Shown here: in pieces, positions 17,438-26,133 of the stretch
Layout of the letters: each line of letters starts with the position of its first letter
How positions within the stretch are numbered: position 1 is the first letter of the stretch
NCBI GenBank assembly: GCA_902555945.1
Contig: CACDUS010000002.1
Coordinates: forward strand, 1 to 64,000
Direction: 5' to 3'
Source of the DNA: an uncultured Pelagibacteraceae bacterium
GTDB taxonomy: Bacteria; Pseudomonadota; Alphaproteobacteria; Pelagibacterales; Pelagibacteraceae
DNA: 64,000 bases
Notes under the pieces: model-generated
What the model was told of the DNA's origin: nothing
What the model saw: the letters and a program-made list of their open reading frames with translations, nothing else
Database searches by the model: none
Program-made: the position numbers and the translations under genes

Positions 17438-17974
17438 ATGGCAAGAGTTACTGTAGAAGATTGCATAGATAAAGTAGATAGTCCTTACGAATTAGTCTTA
17501 GTTGCTAAAGAGAGAGCGACTCAACTAAACTCAGGTATAGAACCAACTTTAGATAGAGACAACGACAAGAATACTGTGATTGCATTGAGAGAAATTGCAG
17601 ACGAAAATATTAAAGTTCAAGATTTAACTGAAAGTGCAGTTTACAAGTTAAGAAAACATGTGGAACAAGTTGATGATAGTGCTGAGGCTGATGAAGATAT
17701 AGGTGATGATTTTGAAAACTTATACAAAGGTGAGATTTCAAAAAGTGGAACTCCAATACTACCTTCTAAGAGAGCAAGAAAATCTCCAGAAAAAATTCAA
17801 GTTTCAAAAGAAGATTTAGCTGAACTATCACAAACAAGTCAAACAGATGTAGCTAATTCTCTAGAGGAAGAAACTCAAGGTGATCAAGCAGATGTTTCAT
17901 TAGATGAAGTTTCTGAAAGTGAAAATACAGAAGCAAATGATGAAACCCCAGATTCAGATACTTCAAATACATAA
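17438..17974 (+). CDS. rpoZ: RNA polymerase omega subunit with long acidic tail
   Basis: The N-terminal ~65 residues match omega: [30 protein letters not shown] then [14 protein letters not shown]. Omega chaperones the beta' subunit of RNA polymerase. The protein is 178 residues, longer than the usual 70-130, because residues ~85-178 form an acidic, Ser/Thr-rich, probably disordered tail with runs of Asp and Glu. The tail function is unknown. No spoT/relA follows, unlike the enterobacterial arrangement; dusA starts 22 bp later. Confidence 0.93.
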   Translation: MARVTVEDCIDKVDSPYELVLVAKERATQLNSGIEPTLDRDNDKNTVIALREIADENIKVQDLTESAVYKLRKHVEQVDDSAEADEDIGDDFENLYKGEISKSGTPILPSKRARKSPEKIQVSKEDLAELSQTSQTDVANSLEEETQGDQADVSLDEVSESENTEANDETPDSDTSNT

Positions 17975-17996
17975 TAAAATAATATAAAGTCAAATC

Positions 17997-18989
17997 ATGA
18001 ATAGGAAAGTATCAGTTGCTCCTATGATGGATTGCACAGATCGTCATGAAAGATATTTTTTAAGATTAATTTCAAAAAATATTCTTTTATATACTGAGAT
18101 GATCGTTGATGAGGCAATCAGTAGAGGTGATAAAAAAAAATTATTGGAATTTAACGTAAATGAAAAACCAGTTGCATTACAAATCGGTGGATCATCTCCA
18201 AAATTATTAGCAGAAGCAACAAAAATTGGCGAAGACTTTGGTTATGATGAAATAAATTTGAATTTAGGCTGTCCAAGTAGAAAAGTTGAAAAAAATAAAT
18301 TTGGTGCTTGTTTAATGAAAGAGCCAAACTTAGTTGCGGATTGTTTAAGCAAGATGCAAGCTGTTACAAATCTTCCTGTAACAATTAAGACTAGAATTGG
18401 ATATGACAATGTAGAGGACTATGAAAATTTTTATAAATTTATAAGCATCCTAAAATTAACTGGAATTAAAACTTTTATAATACATGCTAGAAAAGCAATG
18501 TTAGGAAAATTTACTCCAAAGCAAAATTTAAATATACCACCTTTAAAATATGATTATGTATATAATCTTAAAAAAGATTTTCCAAATGAAGAAATAATTA
18601 TTAATGGTGGTATTTCTTCTACAGAGGAAATTAGCACTCATTTAAATAAAGTAGATGGTGTTATGATTGGAAGAGCAGCATATCATACACCTTATTTATT
18701 AGCCGATATTGAAAGAGAAATTTTTAAAAACGAAAATATACCTAGTAGACAAGAGGTGATTGAAAAATTGATACCATATGTAAAAGATGAACTAAAAAAA
18801 GGAACAAGATTAAATCAAATTATGAGACATACTTTGGGACTTTTTCATGGACAAACGGGCTCAAGTCATTGGAAAAGATATTTGAGTGAAAATATGTGTG
18901 TTCGAAATGCAGATGTTCAAAAAATAGATCATATAATGGATAAAGTAAAATATAACAATATTGACAGAACTGTGGGTGAATCTGCTTAA
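17997..18989 (+). CDS. dusA: tRNA-dihydrouridine synthase A
   Basis: A 330-residue FMN-dependent TIM-barrel enzyme that reduces uridine to dihydrouridine in the tRNA D-loop. It shows the Dus opening VAPMMDCTDRHERYFLR (DusA-specific CTDRH), the LNLGCPSRKV motif (C92) and the catalytic Cys C105 in GACLM. The length and these motifs favour DusA over DusB/C. Its 3' end overlaps the proposed TTG start of the TauE/SafE gene by 29 bp. Confidence 0.93.
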   Translation: MNRKVSVAPMMDCTDRHERYFLRLISKNILLYTEMIVDEAISRGDKKKLLEFNVNEKPVALQIGGSSPKLLAEATKIGEDFGYDEINLNLGCPSRKVEKNKFGACLMKEPNLVADCLSKMQAVTNLPVTIKTRIGYDNVEDYENFYKFISILKLTGIKTFIIHARKAMLGKFTPKQNLNIPPLKYDYVYNLKKDFPNEEIIINGGISSTEEISTHLNKVDGVMIGRAAYHTPYLLADIEREIFKNENIPSRQEVIEKLIPYVKDELKKGTRLNQIMRHTLGLFHGQTGSSHWKRYLSENMCVRNADVQKIDHIMDKVKYNNIDRTVGESA

Positions 18990-19815
18990 TACAATTCTAT
19001 CAAATCAATATTCTATTTATATCTTTTTAATGATAGCAACAGCTTTTCCTGTAGGTTTTTTTGCAGGTTTATTTGGTATAGGAGGTGGATTAATCACGGT
19101 ACCATTTCTTTTTTTTATATTTGAAGCATTAGGAGTAGATAAAAACTATTTGATGCATTTAGCTGTTGGAACTTCATTTGCAATTATTATTCCAACTTCA
19201 ATGGTTTCTGTTTACACTCACAACAAACATGGGTCAGTAGATCCAAGTATAGTCAAAACTTATGGCCTATTTGTAATTATTGGAGTTTTACTTGGAACAA
19301 CTTTCGCAGCATTGGCAAAAACAAAGCTATTAGTAGTTTTCTTTACAGTGGTAGTATTTTTTCTTGGCACATATTTGTTAATTAATTCAAATCAACAAAA
19401 AATAAATAGGAATAAATTTAAACTACACTTTCGTATTCTTTTTGGTTTAATTTCAGGCTTTATTTCAGCACCAATGGGTATTGGAGGTGCAGTAATGAAT
19501 GTACCAATATTAAAATATTTTGGATATCCAATCAAAAAAGCAATAGGTAGTGCTGCAACAATAGGTTTTATTATAGCTTTATGTGGAGCAATAGGCTTTT
19601 GGTACTCAGGAATAGTTTTAAATGCTAAACTTCCTTTGAGTTTGGGATTTATAAATATACCAGCATTTTTGATTTTTATTCCAATTACAATGTTTATGGC
19701 AAAAGTTGGAGCAAACTTAGCACACAAAATTGATAAAACTAAACTTCAAGTATTTTTCGGAATTTTTTTATACGTTATTGGAACTATATTTGTTTTTAGA
19801 TATTCTGGCTTATAA
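18961..19815 (+). CDS. TauE/SafE family anion exporter-like membrane protein
   Basis: A 284-residue membrane protein with about eight helices and the family glycine motif GLFGIGGGLITVPFLF in the first helix pair, repeated as APMGIGGAVMNVPIL in the second half. TauE/SafE proteins move sulfite, sulfoacetate or other small anions; substrate is open here. The start is uncertain: the track uses TTG at 18961 overlapping dusA; GTG at 18976 or ATG at 19030 are possible, but the last would cut into the first helix. Translational coupling to dusA is likely. Confidence 0.85.
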   Translation: MTELWVNLLNTILSNQYSIYIFLMIATAFPVGFFAGLFGIGGGLITVPFLFFIFEALGVDKNYLMHLAVGTSFAIIIPTSMVSVYTHNKHGSVDPSIVKTYGLFVIIGVLLGTTFAALAKTKLLVVFFTVVVFFLGTYLLINSNQQKINRNKFKLHFRILFGLISGFISAPMGIGGAVMNVPILKYFGYPIKKAIGSAATIGFIIALCGAIGFWYSGIVLNAKLPLSLGFINIPAFLIFIPITMFMAKVGANLAHKIDKTKLQVFFGIFLYVIGTIFVFRYSGL

Positions 19816-19852
19816 AAAAAAAGGGCGGCTTCAGTCTCCCTCTACCACCCTT
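19814..19852 (-). terminator. Rho-independent terminator for the minus-strand lipoprotein gene
   Basis: On the minus strand AAGGGUGG pairs with CCGCCCUU (8 bp, one G-U) around a 16-nt loop and is followed by a T-run of seven or more. On the plus strand the same stem has a C-A mismatch and no T-run, so it serves the minus-strand transcript. The T-run reaches into the stop codon of the TauE/SafE gene. Confidence 0.8.
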
Positions 19853-19929
19853 AATAAAATTTATAATTGATTCGATGCTAAAAAATAATCTCGTAATAAT
19901 TGAAAATTAAACTTATTAACTTAGTAGAT

Positions 19930-20247
19930 TTAAGGCAATGGTTCTGGTTCATAAACTTCAGATGTTTCAATTTTATTTACTTTGTATGATAAAAGGATAA
20001 TTGGATCTTTATCGACATAAGGAATATCTAGAAAAATAGAATTTTTATTTAATTCTTTCTTATCGAAAATTTTAAAATTTTCTTTTAATTTTACTTTTTC
20101 AATAATTTGGTTTGTACTATATGATAAAGAAGCTTGATAAACGCTTCCAGTTTTGGCTCCAGTAAATATAGGTCCTAATAAAGCTGTGCCAGGAGCAGAA
20201 CAACTTGAAAGAAAAAATAAAGTTAGAAATAATATTTTTTTATTCAT
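19930..20247 (-). CDS. Small lipoprotein of unknown function
   Basis: A 105-residue protein with a lipoprotein signal: positively charged MNKK, hydrophobic stretch, then a lipobox-like LSSCSA with Cys16 as the lipidation site. The mature part starts with a glycine-rich PGTALLGPIFTGAKTGSVYQ segment, then a short beta-prone region and a Pro/Glu C-terminus. I do not recognise the family. It stands alone, has a clear downstream terminator, and diverges from the charged helical protein gene across about 180 bp. Probably anchored in the inner or outer membrane. Confidence 0.72.
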   Translation of the reverse strand: MNKKILFLTLFFLSSCSAPGTALLGPIFTGAKTGSVYQASLSYSTNQIIEKVKLKENFKIFDKKELNKNSIFLDIPYVDKDPIILLSYKVNKIETSEVYEPEPLP

Positions 20248-20428
20248 TACTGATTAAGCTGATATATGATTCTTTTGTAATTAGCGTATTTTTTTATACA
20301 CGTAAAAATTGAAAATAAAAATTTTTTTCAATTTACTTCGATATTTGATTTAAATTTAATTTTTTTAAACTCAATATAAACACTTCAAATATTTTTAAAA
20401 TTGTTCAAAGTTGTTACTTTTAAGATTA

Positions 20429-21568
20429 ATGAAAACTAAAAAGATTAAAATAAAAAAAAATTTAGGATTAAAAAAATTTCAATCTCTGGTTTTAAAAAAT
20501 TTAAATGTAAATAAACTTAATCCCTCAAATTTAATTGACGATACAAAAAATAAATTAAGTAATTTTTATACAAATCTTAAAATTGAAAGAGAAAAAAATA
20601 AAAAGATATTAGAAAAGAAAAGAAAACTTGAGGAAAAAAGAGAAGAACAAAAACAAAAGAAACAAGCTCAAAAAGAGAAGTTAAATAAAATTAGGGAAGA
20701 AAAGCGCCAAATATTAGCCCAAAAAAAATTAATTATTGAGAATGAAAAACAAGTAAGGAAAAACGAAGAAAAAAGAAGAAAAATTGAGGCTAAAAGAATT
20801 AAAATTGAACAACAAAAGATTAAAGATGAAGAAAGCAGAAAAATTAGAGAGGATGCAAGAAGACTTAAAGAGGAAGAGTTGAGATTAAAAATGCTTGAAA
20901 GACAAAGAGTTCGAGAGGAAAAAATTAAGATTAAACAAGAGGCTTTAAAAGCAAAAGAAATAGAAAATCAAAAAATTAGAGAAGAAAAAGAGAGGATTAG
21001 ACAAGAAAATAATAAACTTAAGGAAATAGAAAGACAAAAAAGGTTAGATGAAGAGCAAAAAATTAGAGAGGCAGCTAGAAAATTGAAATATGAAGAAGAA
21101 AAATTAAGAGAAACTGAAAATAGGCTTAGACAACTTGAATTAGAAAGACAACAAGAGATAGAGAGACAATTACTCAAAGAACAAGCTGAACAAAGAGCAA
21201 AAGAAGAAGAGTTAAGATTAAAAGAAGAAAAACTTAAAGAAGCAGAAAATGAAAGATTATTAAAAGAAAAAGAACAAAGAGAAAAAGCTGAAGAGTTAAG
21301 AAAAGAAGAGGAAAAACAAAGAAAAATTGAAGAGGAAAAAGCGATAGCTTTAAAACATAAGCAGGAAGAAGAAGAGAGAATAAGAGAGGAAAACCGAAGA
21401 ATCAAAGAATGGGAAGATAAGTTTGATCAAGAACAAAAGTTAAAAGAAGAAGCAATGATTAAAAAGTTTTATAGTGATCAATTAACTGATGAAAATATTT
21501 TGGAAGTATCAGAAAACAAAAATCAAGAAAATGATTTAAATGATAATGAAAATAAAAAGGACAGTTGA
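20429..21568 (+). CDS. Highly charged Lys/Glu/Arg-rich helical protein, function unknown
   Basis: About 379 residues from the ATG at 20429 (the track's TTG at 20411 adds MLLLRL and is less likely). After a basic N-terminus, residues ~55-345 are almost entirely E, K, R, Q, L and I in patterns such as REEKxRIRQE, consistent with a long single alpha-helix or coiled coil. The C-terminal ~30 residues are acidic and Asn-rich. There is no signal peptide, membrane helix or recognisable domain. It resembles the helical stalk of TolA or other spacer proteins in composition only. It ends flush against the convergent phosphohexomutase. Confidence 0.7.
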   Translation: MKTKKIKIKKNLGLKKFQSLVLKNLNVNKLNPSNLIDDTKNKLSNFYTNLKIEREKNKKILEKKRKLEEKREEQKQKKQAQKEKLNKIREEKRQILAQKKLIIENEKQVRKNEEKRRKIEAKRIKIEQQKIKDEESRKIREDARRLKEEELRLKMLERQRVREEKIKIKQEALKAKEIENQKIREEKERIRQENNKLKEIERQKRLDEEQKIREAARKLKYEEEKLRETENRLRQLELERQQEIERQLLKEQAEQRAKEEELRLKEEKLKEAENERLLKEKEQREKAEELRKEEEKQRKIEEEKAIALKHKQEEEERIREENRRIKEWEDKFDQEQKLKEEAMIKKFYSDQLTDENILEVSENKNQENDLNDNENKKDS

Positions 21569-23023
21569 TTATATCTTTTGGTCGTAATCTCCAATTTTTC
21601 CAGTTTTTTGAAGCATTTCATCAATAAACCTAAATATTTTTACTTTTCTTTCTTCTGATGTAGGACTTTCAGTTACGATAACTAATGATGGTTTATTTGA
21701 TGATGCTCTTATCAAACCCCAAGAACCATCTTCAAAAGAAAATCTTATTCCATTAACAGTTAATATTTCTTTTATTTCTTGATTATCTATTTTATTTTTT
21801 TCATCTTTAATTTTTTTTAATTGATTAGTGATTTCTTCAACCACTTTATATTTTTCTTGATCTTTGCAAAAAGGTGCCATGGTAGGTGATTGAAATGTTT
21901 TTGGAAGTTCATCTACTATACCACTTATTTTTTTATTTTGTTTGTCTAGTAAATGACAAATTTGAATTGCAGAATTTATTCCATCATCATACCCATATCC
22001 TAGTGGTTCATTAAAGAAAAAATGTCCACTTTTTTCAAATCCAGCTAATGCTTTTTCATCATGAACTTTTCTTTTAATGTGAGAATGTCCAGTTTTCCAA
22101 TAAATTGTTTCACATTGATTTTTTTTTAAAATTTTATCATTGGCATAAAGCCCAGTTGATTTTACATCTACTATAAATTTTGAATTTTTGTGAGAAACAG
22201 ATAAATTTCTCGCAATTAATAAACCAATTTTATCAGAGAAAATTTCATTGCCATTATCGTCAATTACTCCAACTCGATCACCATCACCATCAAACCCAAA
22301 ACCCACATCTGCATTATTTTCTTTTACTGCTTTAGATATTTCATGTAACATTTCTAAATCTTCAGGATTTGGGTTATATTTAGGAAATGTCCAATCAAGA
22401 TTACAATCCAGTTCTATGACATCACATCCGATTTTTCTTAAAATATCTGGTGCAAATATTCCAGCAGTTCCATTACCGCAAGCCACAACTACCTTAATGT
22501 TTTTATGAATTTTATTTTTTTTAATTAAATTTTCTTTATAAGTATTTTGATAATTGTTTATTTTTTTTTCATTTCCCTCATTAATTATAAATTTTTGATT
22601 TAAAGTAATTTCTTTTAATTCACTCATCTCTTCTGGTGCATGAGTTAAACCCTTTTTAATACCCATTTTTACACCAGTCCATCCATTTTCATTATGACTT
22701 GCGGTGACCATTGCTACCGCATCACTATCAAGATCAAATTGAGCGTAGTAGACCATTGGAGACAGGGATAATCCTATATCTTCTACAAAGCATCCTGTAG
22801 AAATTAGTCCTTTTTTTAGAGCAACTTTAATTTCTTCACTATAAGATCTATAATCTTGTCCAACAATTACTCTCGGGTTCTTTTTTTGTGTGTGTTTAAT
22901 AATTTGTGTTCCAAAACCTTTTCCAAGGTTTATGATTCCCTCAGCATTAATATCTTTTCCATAAACCCATCGTGCGTCATATTCTCTAAAACCATAGGGG
23001 TCTATTTTTAATGATTGATTCAT
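21569..23023 (-). CDS. Phosphomannomutase/phosphoglucomutase
   Basis: A 484-residue alpha-D-phosphohexomutase that interconverts hexose 1- and 6-phosphates via a phosphoserine. Catalytic S109 lies in TASHNENGWTG, the Mg loop is DGDGDRVGV near residue 245, the sugar-specificity loop GFEKSGHFFF is near 335, and the phosphate-binding C-terminal domain is present. Length and GFEKSGH-type loop fit the AlgC/ManB dual-specificity group. Products feed nucleotide sugars for the envelope glycosyltransferases found in this window. GlmM function is less likely. Confidence 0.88.
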   Translation of the reverse strand: MNQSLKIDPYGFREYDARWVYGKDINAEGIINLGKGFGTQIIKHTQKKNPRVIVGQDYRSYSEEIKVALKKGLISTGCFVEDIGLSLSPMVYYAQFDLDSDAVAMVTASHNENGWTGVKMGIKKGLTHAPEEMSELKEITLNQKFIINEGNEKKINNYQNTYKENLIKKNKIHKNIKVVVACGNGTAGIFAPDILRKIGCDVIELDCNLDWTFPKYNPNPEDLEMLHEISKAVKENNADVGFGFDGDGDRVGVIDDNGNEIFSDKIGLLIARNLSVSHKNSKFIVDVKSTGLYANDKILKKNQCETIYWKTGHSHIKRKVHDEKALAGFEKSGHFFFNEPLGYGYDDGINSAIQICHLLDKQNKKISGIVDELPKTFQSPTMAPFCKDQEKYKVVEEITNQLKKIKDEKNKIDNQEIKEILTVNGIRFSFEDGSWGLIRASSNKPSLVIVTESPTSEERKVKIFRFIDEMLQKTGKIGDYDQKI

Positions 23024-23133
23024 GCTGTTAATTACTTACCTTTTTTTCAATTTTATAGTTGAATTATTTTACCACTGTTCTATAAATGTTCTGTTGATTT
23101 ACTGATTATATAGTATATTAAATAAAAGCGCAT

Positions 23134-23148
23134 ACAACATGTAGTTGT
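23134..23148. promoter_or_regulatory. NrdR-box-like inverted repeat upstream of nrdA
   Basis: acaac and gttgt flank the 5-bp core atgta in the 158-bp region before nrdA. The layout and terminal ACA/TGT resemble an NrdR box, but only one clear copy is seen and NrdR boxes normally occur in pairs. A possible -10 (tatatt) lies about 16 bp upstream, so a bound repressor would block the start site. Confidence 0.4.
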
Positions 23149-23181
23149 TTTCGTAAAAATAACAAAATATAATACTAAATT

Positions 23182-25122
23182 ATGAATAAGATTCTATCTC
23201 AAGCCCTCAAGAAAGCTGTCTCCGAATATAGCCCTGAGGTTAATGAAGTTTCAAAAAATAATAGACCTGACCTTTTCTCATTAAACAATGAAACCGAGCT
23301 TTTTCAAAACGACAAAGGTATTATCATTAAGATTGATAGATCTAGGGATTCAAATTTAACTGATTTTGGTAAAGCAACTTTAAAAGACAGATATTTAGGT
23401 CATAATGAATCCTTTCAAGATTTGTTTGCAAGAGTGGCAAGCACATATGCTGATGACAATTTGCATGCACAAAGAATTTACAATTATATAAGTAATCTCT
23501 GGTTCATGCCAGCAACACCAGTATTATCTAATGGTGGAACAAAAAGAGGATTGCCGATTTCATGTTTTCTAAACGAAGCATCTGATAGTTTAGGAGGTAT
23601 CTTAGATCTTTGGAGTGAGAATGTTTGGTTAGCTGCTAAAGGTGGTGGTATTGGAAGTTACTGGGGTAATTTAAGATCGATTGGTGAAAAAATTGGTAGA
23701 GTTGGAAAAACTTCAGGGATAATTCCTTTCATCAAAGTTATGGATTCATTAACTATGGCAATAAGCCAAGGTTCTTTAAGAAGAGGTTCAGCTGCATGTT
23801 ATCTTCCAATAGATCATCCAGAAATTGAAGAGTTTATTGAAATGAGAAGACCAACTGGTGGTGATCCAAATAGAAAAGCTTTAAATTTACATCACGGTGT
23901 TTTAGTTTCAGATGCATTTATGCGTGCAGTTGAAACTGATGAACAATGGGCTTTAAAAAGTCCTGTAGACGGATCAATTCAACAAACTATATCAGCAAGA
24001 AATTTATGGATTAGATTATTAACTGCAAGAATTGAAACAGGAGAACCTTATATAATTTATATCGATACAGTTAATAGACAAATTCCACAGCATCATAAAT
24101 TAGCAAACCTTACAGTTAAAACTTCTAATTTATGTAGCGAAATAACTTTACCTACAGGAATTGATAAAGATGGTAGAGACAGAACAGCTGTTTGTTGTTT
24201 ATCTTCTTTAAACATTGAAAAATATGATGAGTGGAAAGATGATCCAAATATGATTAATGATGTAATGAGATTTCTTGACAATGTCTTGTCTGATTTTATC
24301 AATAAAGCTCCAGAACAATTCAAAGATGCCAAATATTCAGCTGAAAGAGAAAGAAGTGTTGGTTTAGGAGTAATGGGCTTTCATTCTTTTCTACAAAAAA
24401 ATAGAATTCCACTTGAGTCAGTGATGGCTAAAGCTTGGAATAAAAAAATATTTAAAAATATTCATGAAAAAGTTAATCAAGCTTCAAAAGATTTAGCGGA
24501 TGAAAGAGGATCATGTCCTGATGCTGAAGAGTATGGTTTCAAAGAAAGATTTTCAAATAAAACTGCAATAGCTCCAACAGCGTCTATTTCAATTATTTGT
24601 GGTGGTGCCTCACCAGGTGTTGAGCCAATAGCGGCTAATAGCTATACACATAAAACTTTATCTGGATCATTTAATGTTAGAAATAGATATTTAGAAGAAA
24701 TTTTAGAAAGTCATGGTAAAAATGATAATGAAACTTGGTCTACTATTACAACTAATCAAGGTTCAGTTTCACATTTAGATTTTTTAACAGATTTAGAAAA
24801 AGATGTTTTCAAAACTGCTTTTGAATTAAATCAACATTGGATTATTGATTTAAGTGGAGATAGAACTCCTTTCATTTCTCAAGCTCAATCAATTAATTTA
24901 TTCTTGCCAGCAGACGTTCATAAGAAAGAATTACACAAAATTCATTTTGATGCTTGGAAAAAAGGTTTAAAAAGCCTTTATTATTGTAGATCAAAATCAA
25001 TTCAAAGAGCTGAAAATATCAATGATGCAAAATCAACTGATATCACAGCTAATGTATATAAATCAAAAAATCAACAATCAAACGACCAACCAGAATACGA
25101 GGAATGTTTATCATGTCAGTAG
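23182..25122 (+). CDS. nrdA: Class I ribonucleotide reductase, large (alpha) subunit
   Basis: A 646-residue catalytic subunit that reduces ribonucleoside diphosphates to deoxy forms. Active-site residues are visible: C128 (PISCF), N316-x-C318-x-E320 in SNLCSE with the thiyl-radical Cys, and the C-terminal shuttle pair CLSC (642-645). The N-terminus lacks a recognisable ATP-cone, and the protein is about 110 residues shorter than E. coli NrdA, so dATP feedback by a cone appears absent. It overlaps nrdB and has an NrdR-like dyad upstream. Confidence 0.93.
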   Translation: MNKILSQALKKAVSEYSPEVNEVSKNNRPDLFSLNNETELFQNDKGIIIKIDRSRDSNLTDFGKATLKDRYLGHNESFQDLFARVASTYADDNLHAQRIYNYISNLWFMPATPVLSNGGTKRGLPISCFLNEASDSLGGILDLWSENVWLAAKGGGIGSYWGNLRSIGEKIGRVGKTSGIIPFIKVMDSLTMAISQGSLRRGSAACYLPIDHPEIEEFIEMRRPTGGDPNRKALNLHHGVLVSDAFMRAVETDEQWALKSPVDGSIQQTISARNLWIRLLTARIETGEPYIIYIDTVNRQIPQHHKLANLTVKTSNLCSEITLPTGIDKDGRDRTAVCCLSSLNIEKYDEWKDDPNMINDVMRFLDNVLSDFINKAPEQFKDAKYSAERERSVGLGVMGFHSFLQKNRIPLESVMAKAWNKKIFKNIHEKVNQASKDLADERGSCPDAEEYGFKERFSNKTAIAPTASISIICGGASPGVEPIAANSYTHKTLSGSFNVRNRYLEEILESHGKNDNETWSTITTNQGSVSHLDFLTDLEKDVFKTAFELNQHWIIDLSGDRTPFISQAQSINLFLPADVHKKELHKIHFDAWKKGLKSLYYCRSKSIQRAENINDAKSTDITANVYKSKNQQSNDQPEYEECLSCQ

Positions 25123-26129
25123 CAGAAAAAATAAAGGTAGAAAAAAAAGAAATAATACAACCAAAAAAAATGGGATTATTAACTGAAAATCCGGTCTATA
25201 AACCATTCAGATATCCATGGTGTTATGATGCCTGGTTAACACAACAAAGAATTCACTGGCTACCAGAAGAAGTTCCACTTGGTGACGATGTTAGAGATTG
25301 GCAAAAAAATCTATCACAGCCTGAAAAAAATTTATTAACACAAATATTTAGGTTTTTTACTCAAGCAGATGTTGAAGTTAACAATTGTTATTTAAGACAT
25401 TACACAACTGTTTTTAAACCTACTGAAGTTTTGATGATGATGACTGCTTTTGCTGCAATGGAAACAGTTCATGTTGCTGCTTATTCTCATTTATTAGATA
25501 CTATTGGAATGCCAGAGTCTGAATATTCTGCTTTCATGAAATATAAAGAAATGAAGGATAAGTATGACTACATGCAAGGTTTTAATGTAAATTCTAAAGA
25601 AGATATTGCAAAAACAGTTGCAGTGTTTAGTGCGTTTACTGAAGGATTACAATTGTTTGCAAGTTTTGCAATTCTTTTAAATTTTCCAAGACACAACAAA
25701 ATGAAAGGTATGGGTCAAATTGTTACTTGGTCAGTTAGAGACGAAACACTTCATTGCAATTCAATGATAAGAATTTTTAGAGAATTCATAAAAGAGAATC
25801 CTGAAATATGGACACCCAAACTAAAAAAAGAACTTTATGAAGCATGCAGAATAATTGTTGAACATGAAGATGCTTTCATTGATTTAGCTTTTGAAATGGG
25901 ACCAATGGAAGGTTTAACAGCACAAGAAGTAAAAGATTATATTAGATTCATTGCTAATAGAAGATTAGATCAACTTGGTTTAGAACCAATTTACAAGGTT
26001 GAAAAAAATCCTCTTGGCTGGTTAGATACAATGTTAAATGCTGTTGAGCATATGAACTTCTTCGAAGGTCGTGCAACTGAATATTCTAAAGCATCTACAC
26101 AGGGAACTTGGGCTGAAGCTTTTAGTTAA
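25113..26129 (+). CDS. nrdB: Class I ribonucleotide reductase, small (beta) subunit
   Basis: The radical-carrying ferritin-like subunit, 338 residues from the ATG at 25113, which has gagga at good spacing (the track's ATG at 25104 lies only 1 bp after it). Metal and radical residues by pattern: D86 in FFTQADVEVN, E117 and H120 in METVHVAAY, candidate radical Tyr Y124, and the second ExxH in DETLHCNSM. These spacings equal E. coli D84/E115/H118/Y122. It overlaps the end of nrdA by 10 bp and is translated with it. Metal type (Fe, Mn or mixed) cannot be told. Confidence 0.93.
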   Translation: MSVAEKIKVEKKEIIQPKKMGLLTENPVYKPFRYPWCYDAWLTQQRIHWLPEEVPLGDDVRDWQKNLSQPEKNLLTQIFRFFTQADVEVNNCYLRHYTTVFKPTEVLMMMTAFAAMETVHVAAYSHLLDTIGMPESEYSAFMKYKEMKDKYDYMQGFNVNSKEDIAKTVAVFSAFTEGLQLFASFAILLNFPRHNKMKGMGQIVTWSVRDETLHCNSMIRIFREFIKENPEIWTPKLKKELYEACRIIVEHEDAFIDLAFEMGPMEGLTAQEVKDYIRFIANRRLDQLGLEPIYKVEKNPLGWLDTMLNAVEHMNFFEGRATEYSKASTQGTWAEAFS

Positions 26130-26133
26130 TTAA

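Noticed and set aside
19392-19727. 111-residue minus-strand ORF
   Set aside because: Antisense to the TauE/SafE gene; Ile/Lys/Pro-rich, no domain.
19853-19929. Possible stand-alone small RNA ending in the 19814-19852 terminator
   Set aside because: The terminator is well explained as the end of the lipoprotein transcript, and no independent promoter or structure stood out.
20968-21405. 145-residue minus-strand ORF rich in Ser/Leu/Phe
   Set aside because: Antisense shadow of the Glu/Lys-rich repeat coding region; its Ser/Leu composition is the direct complement of that bias.
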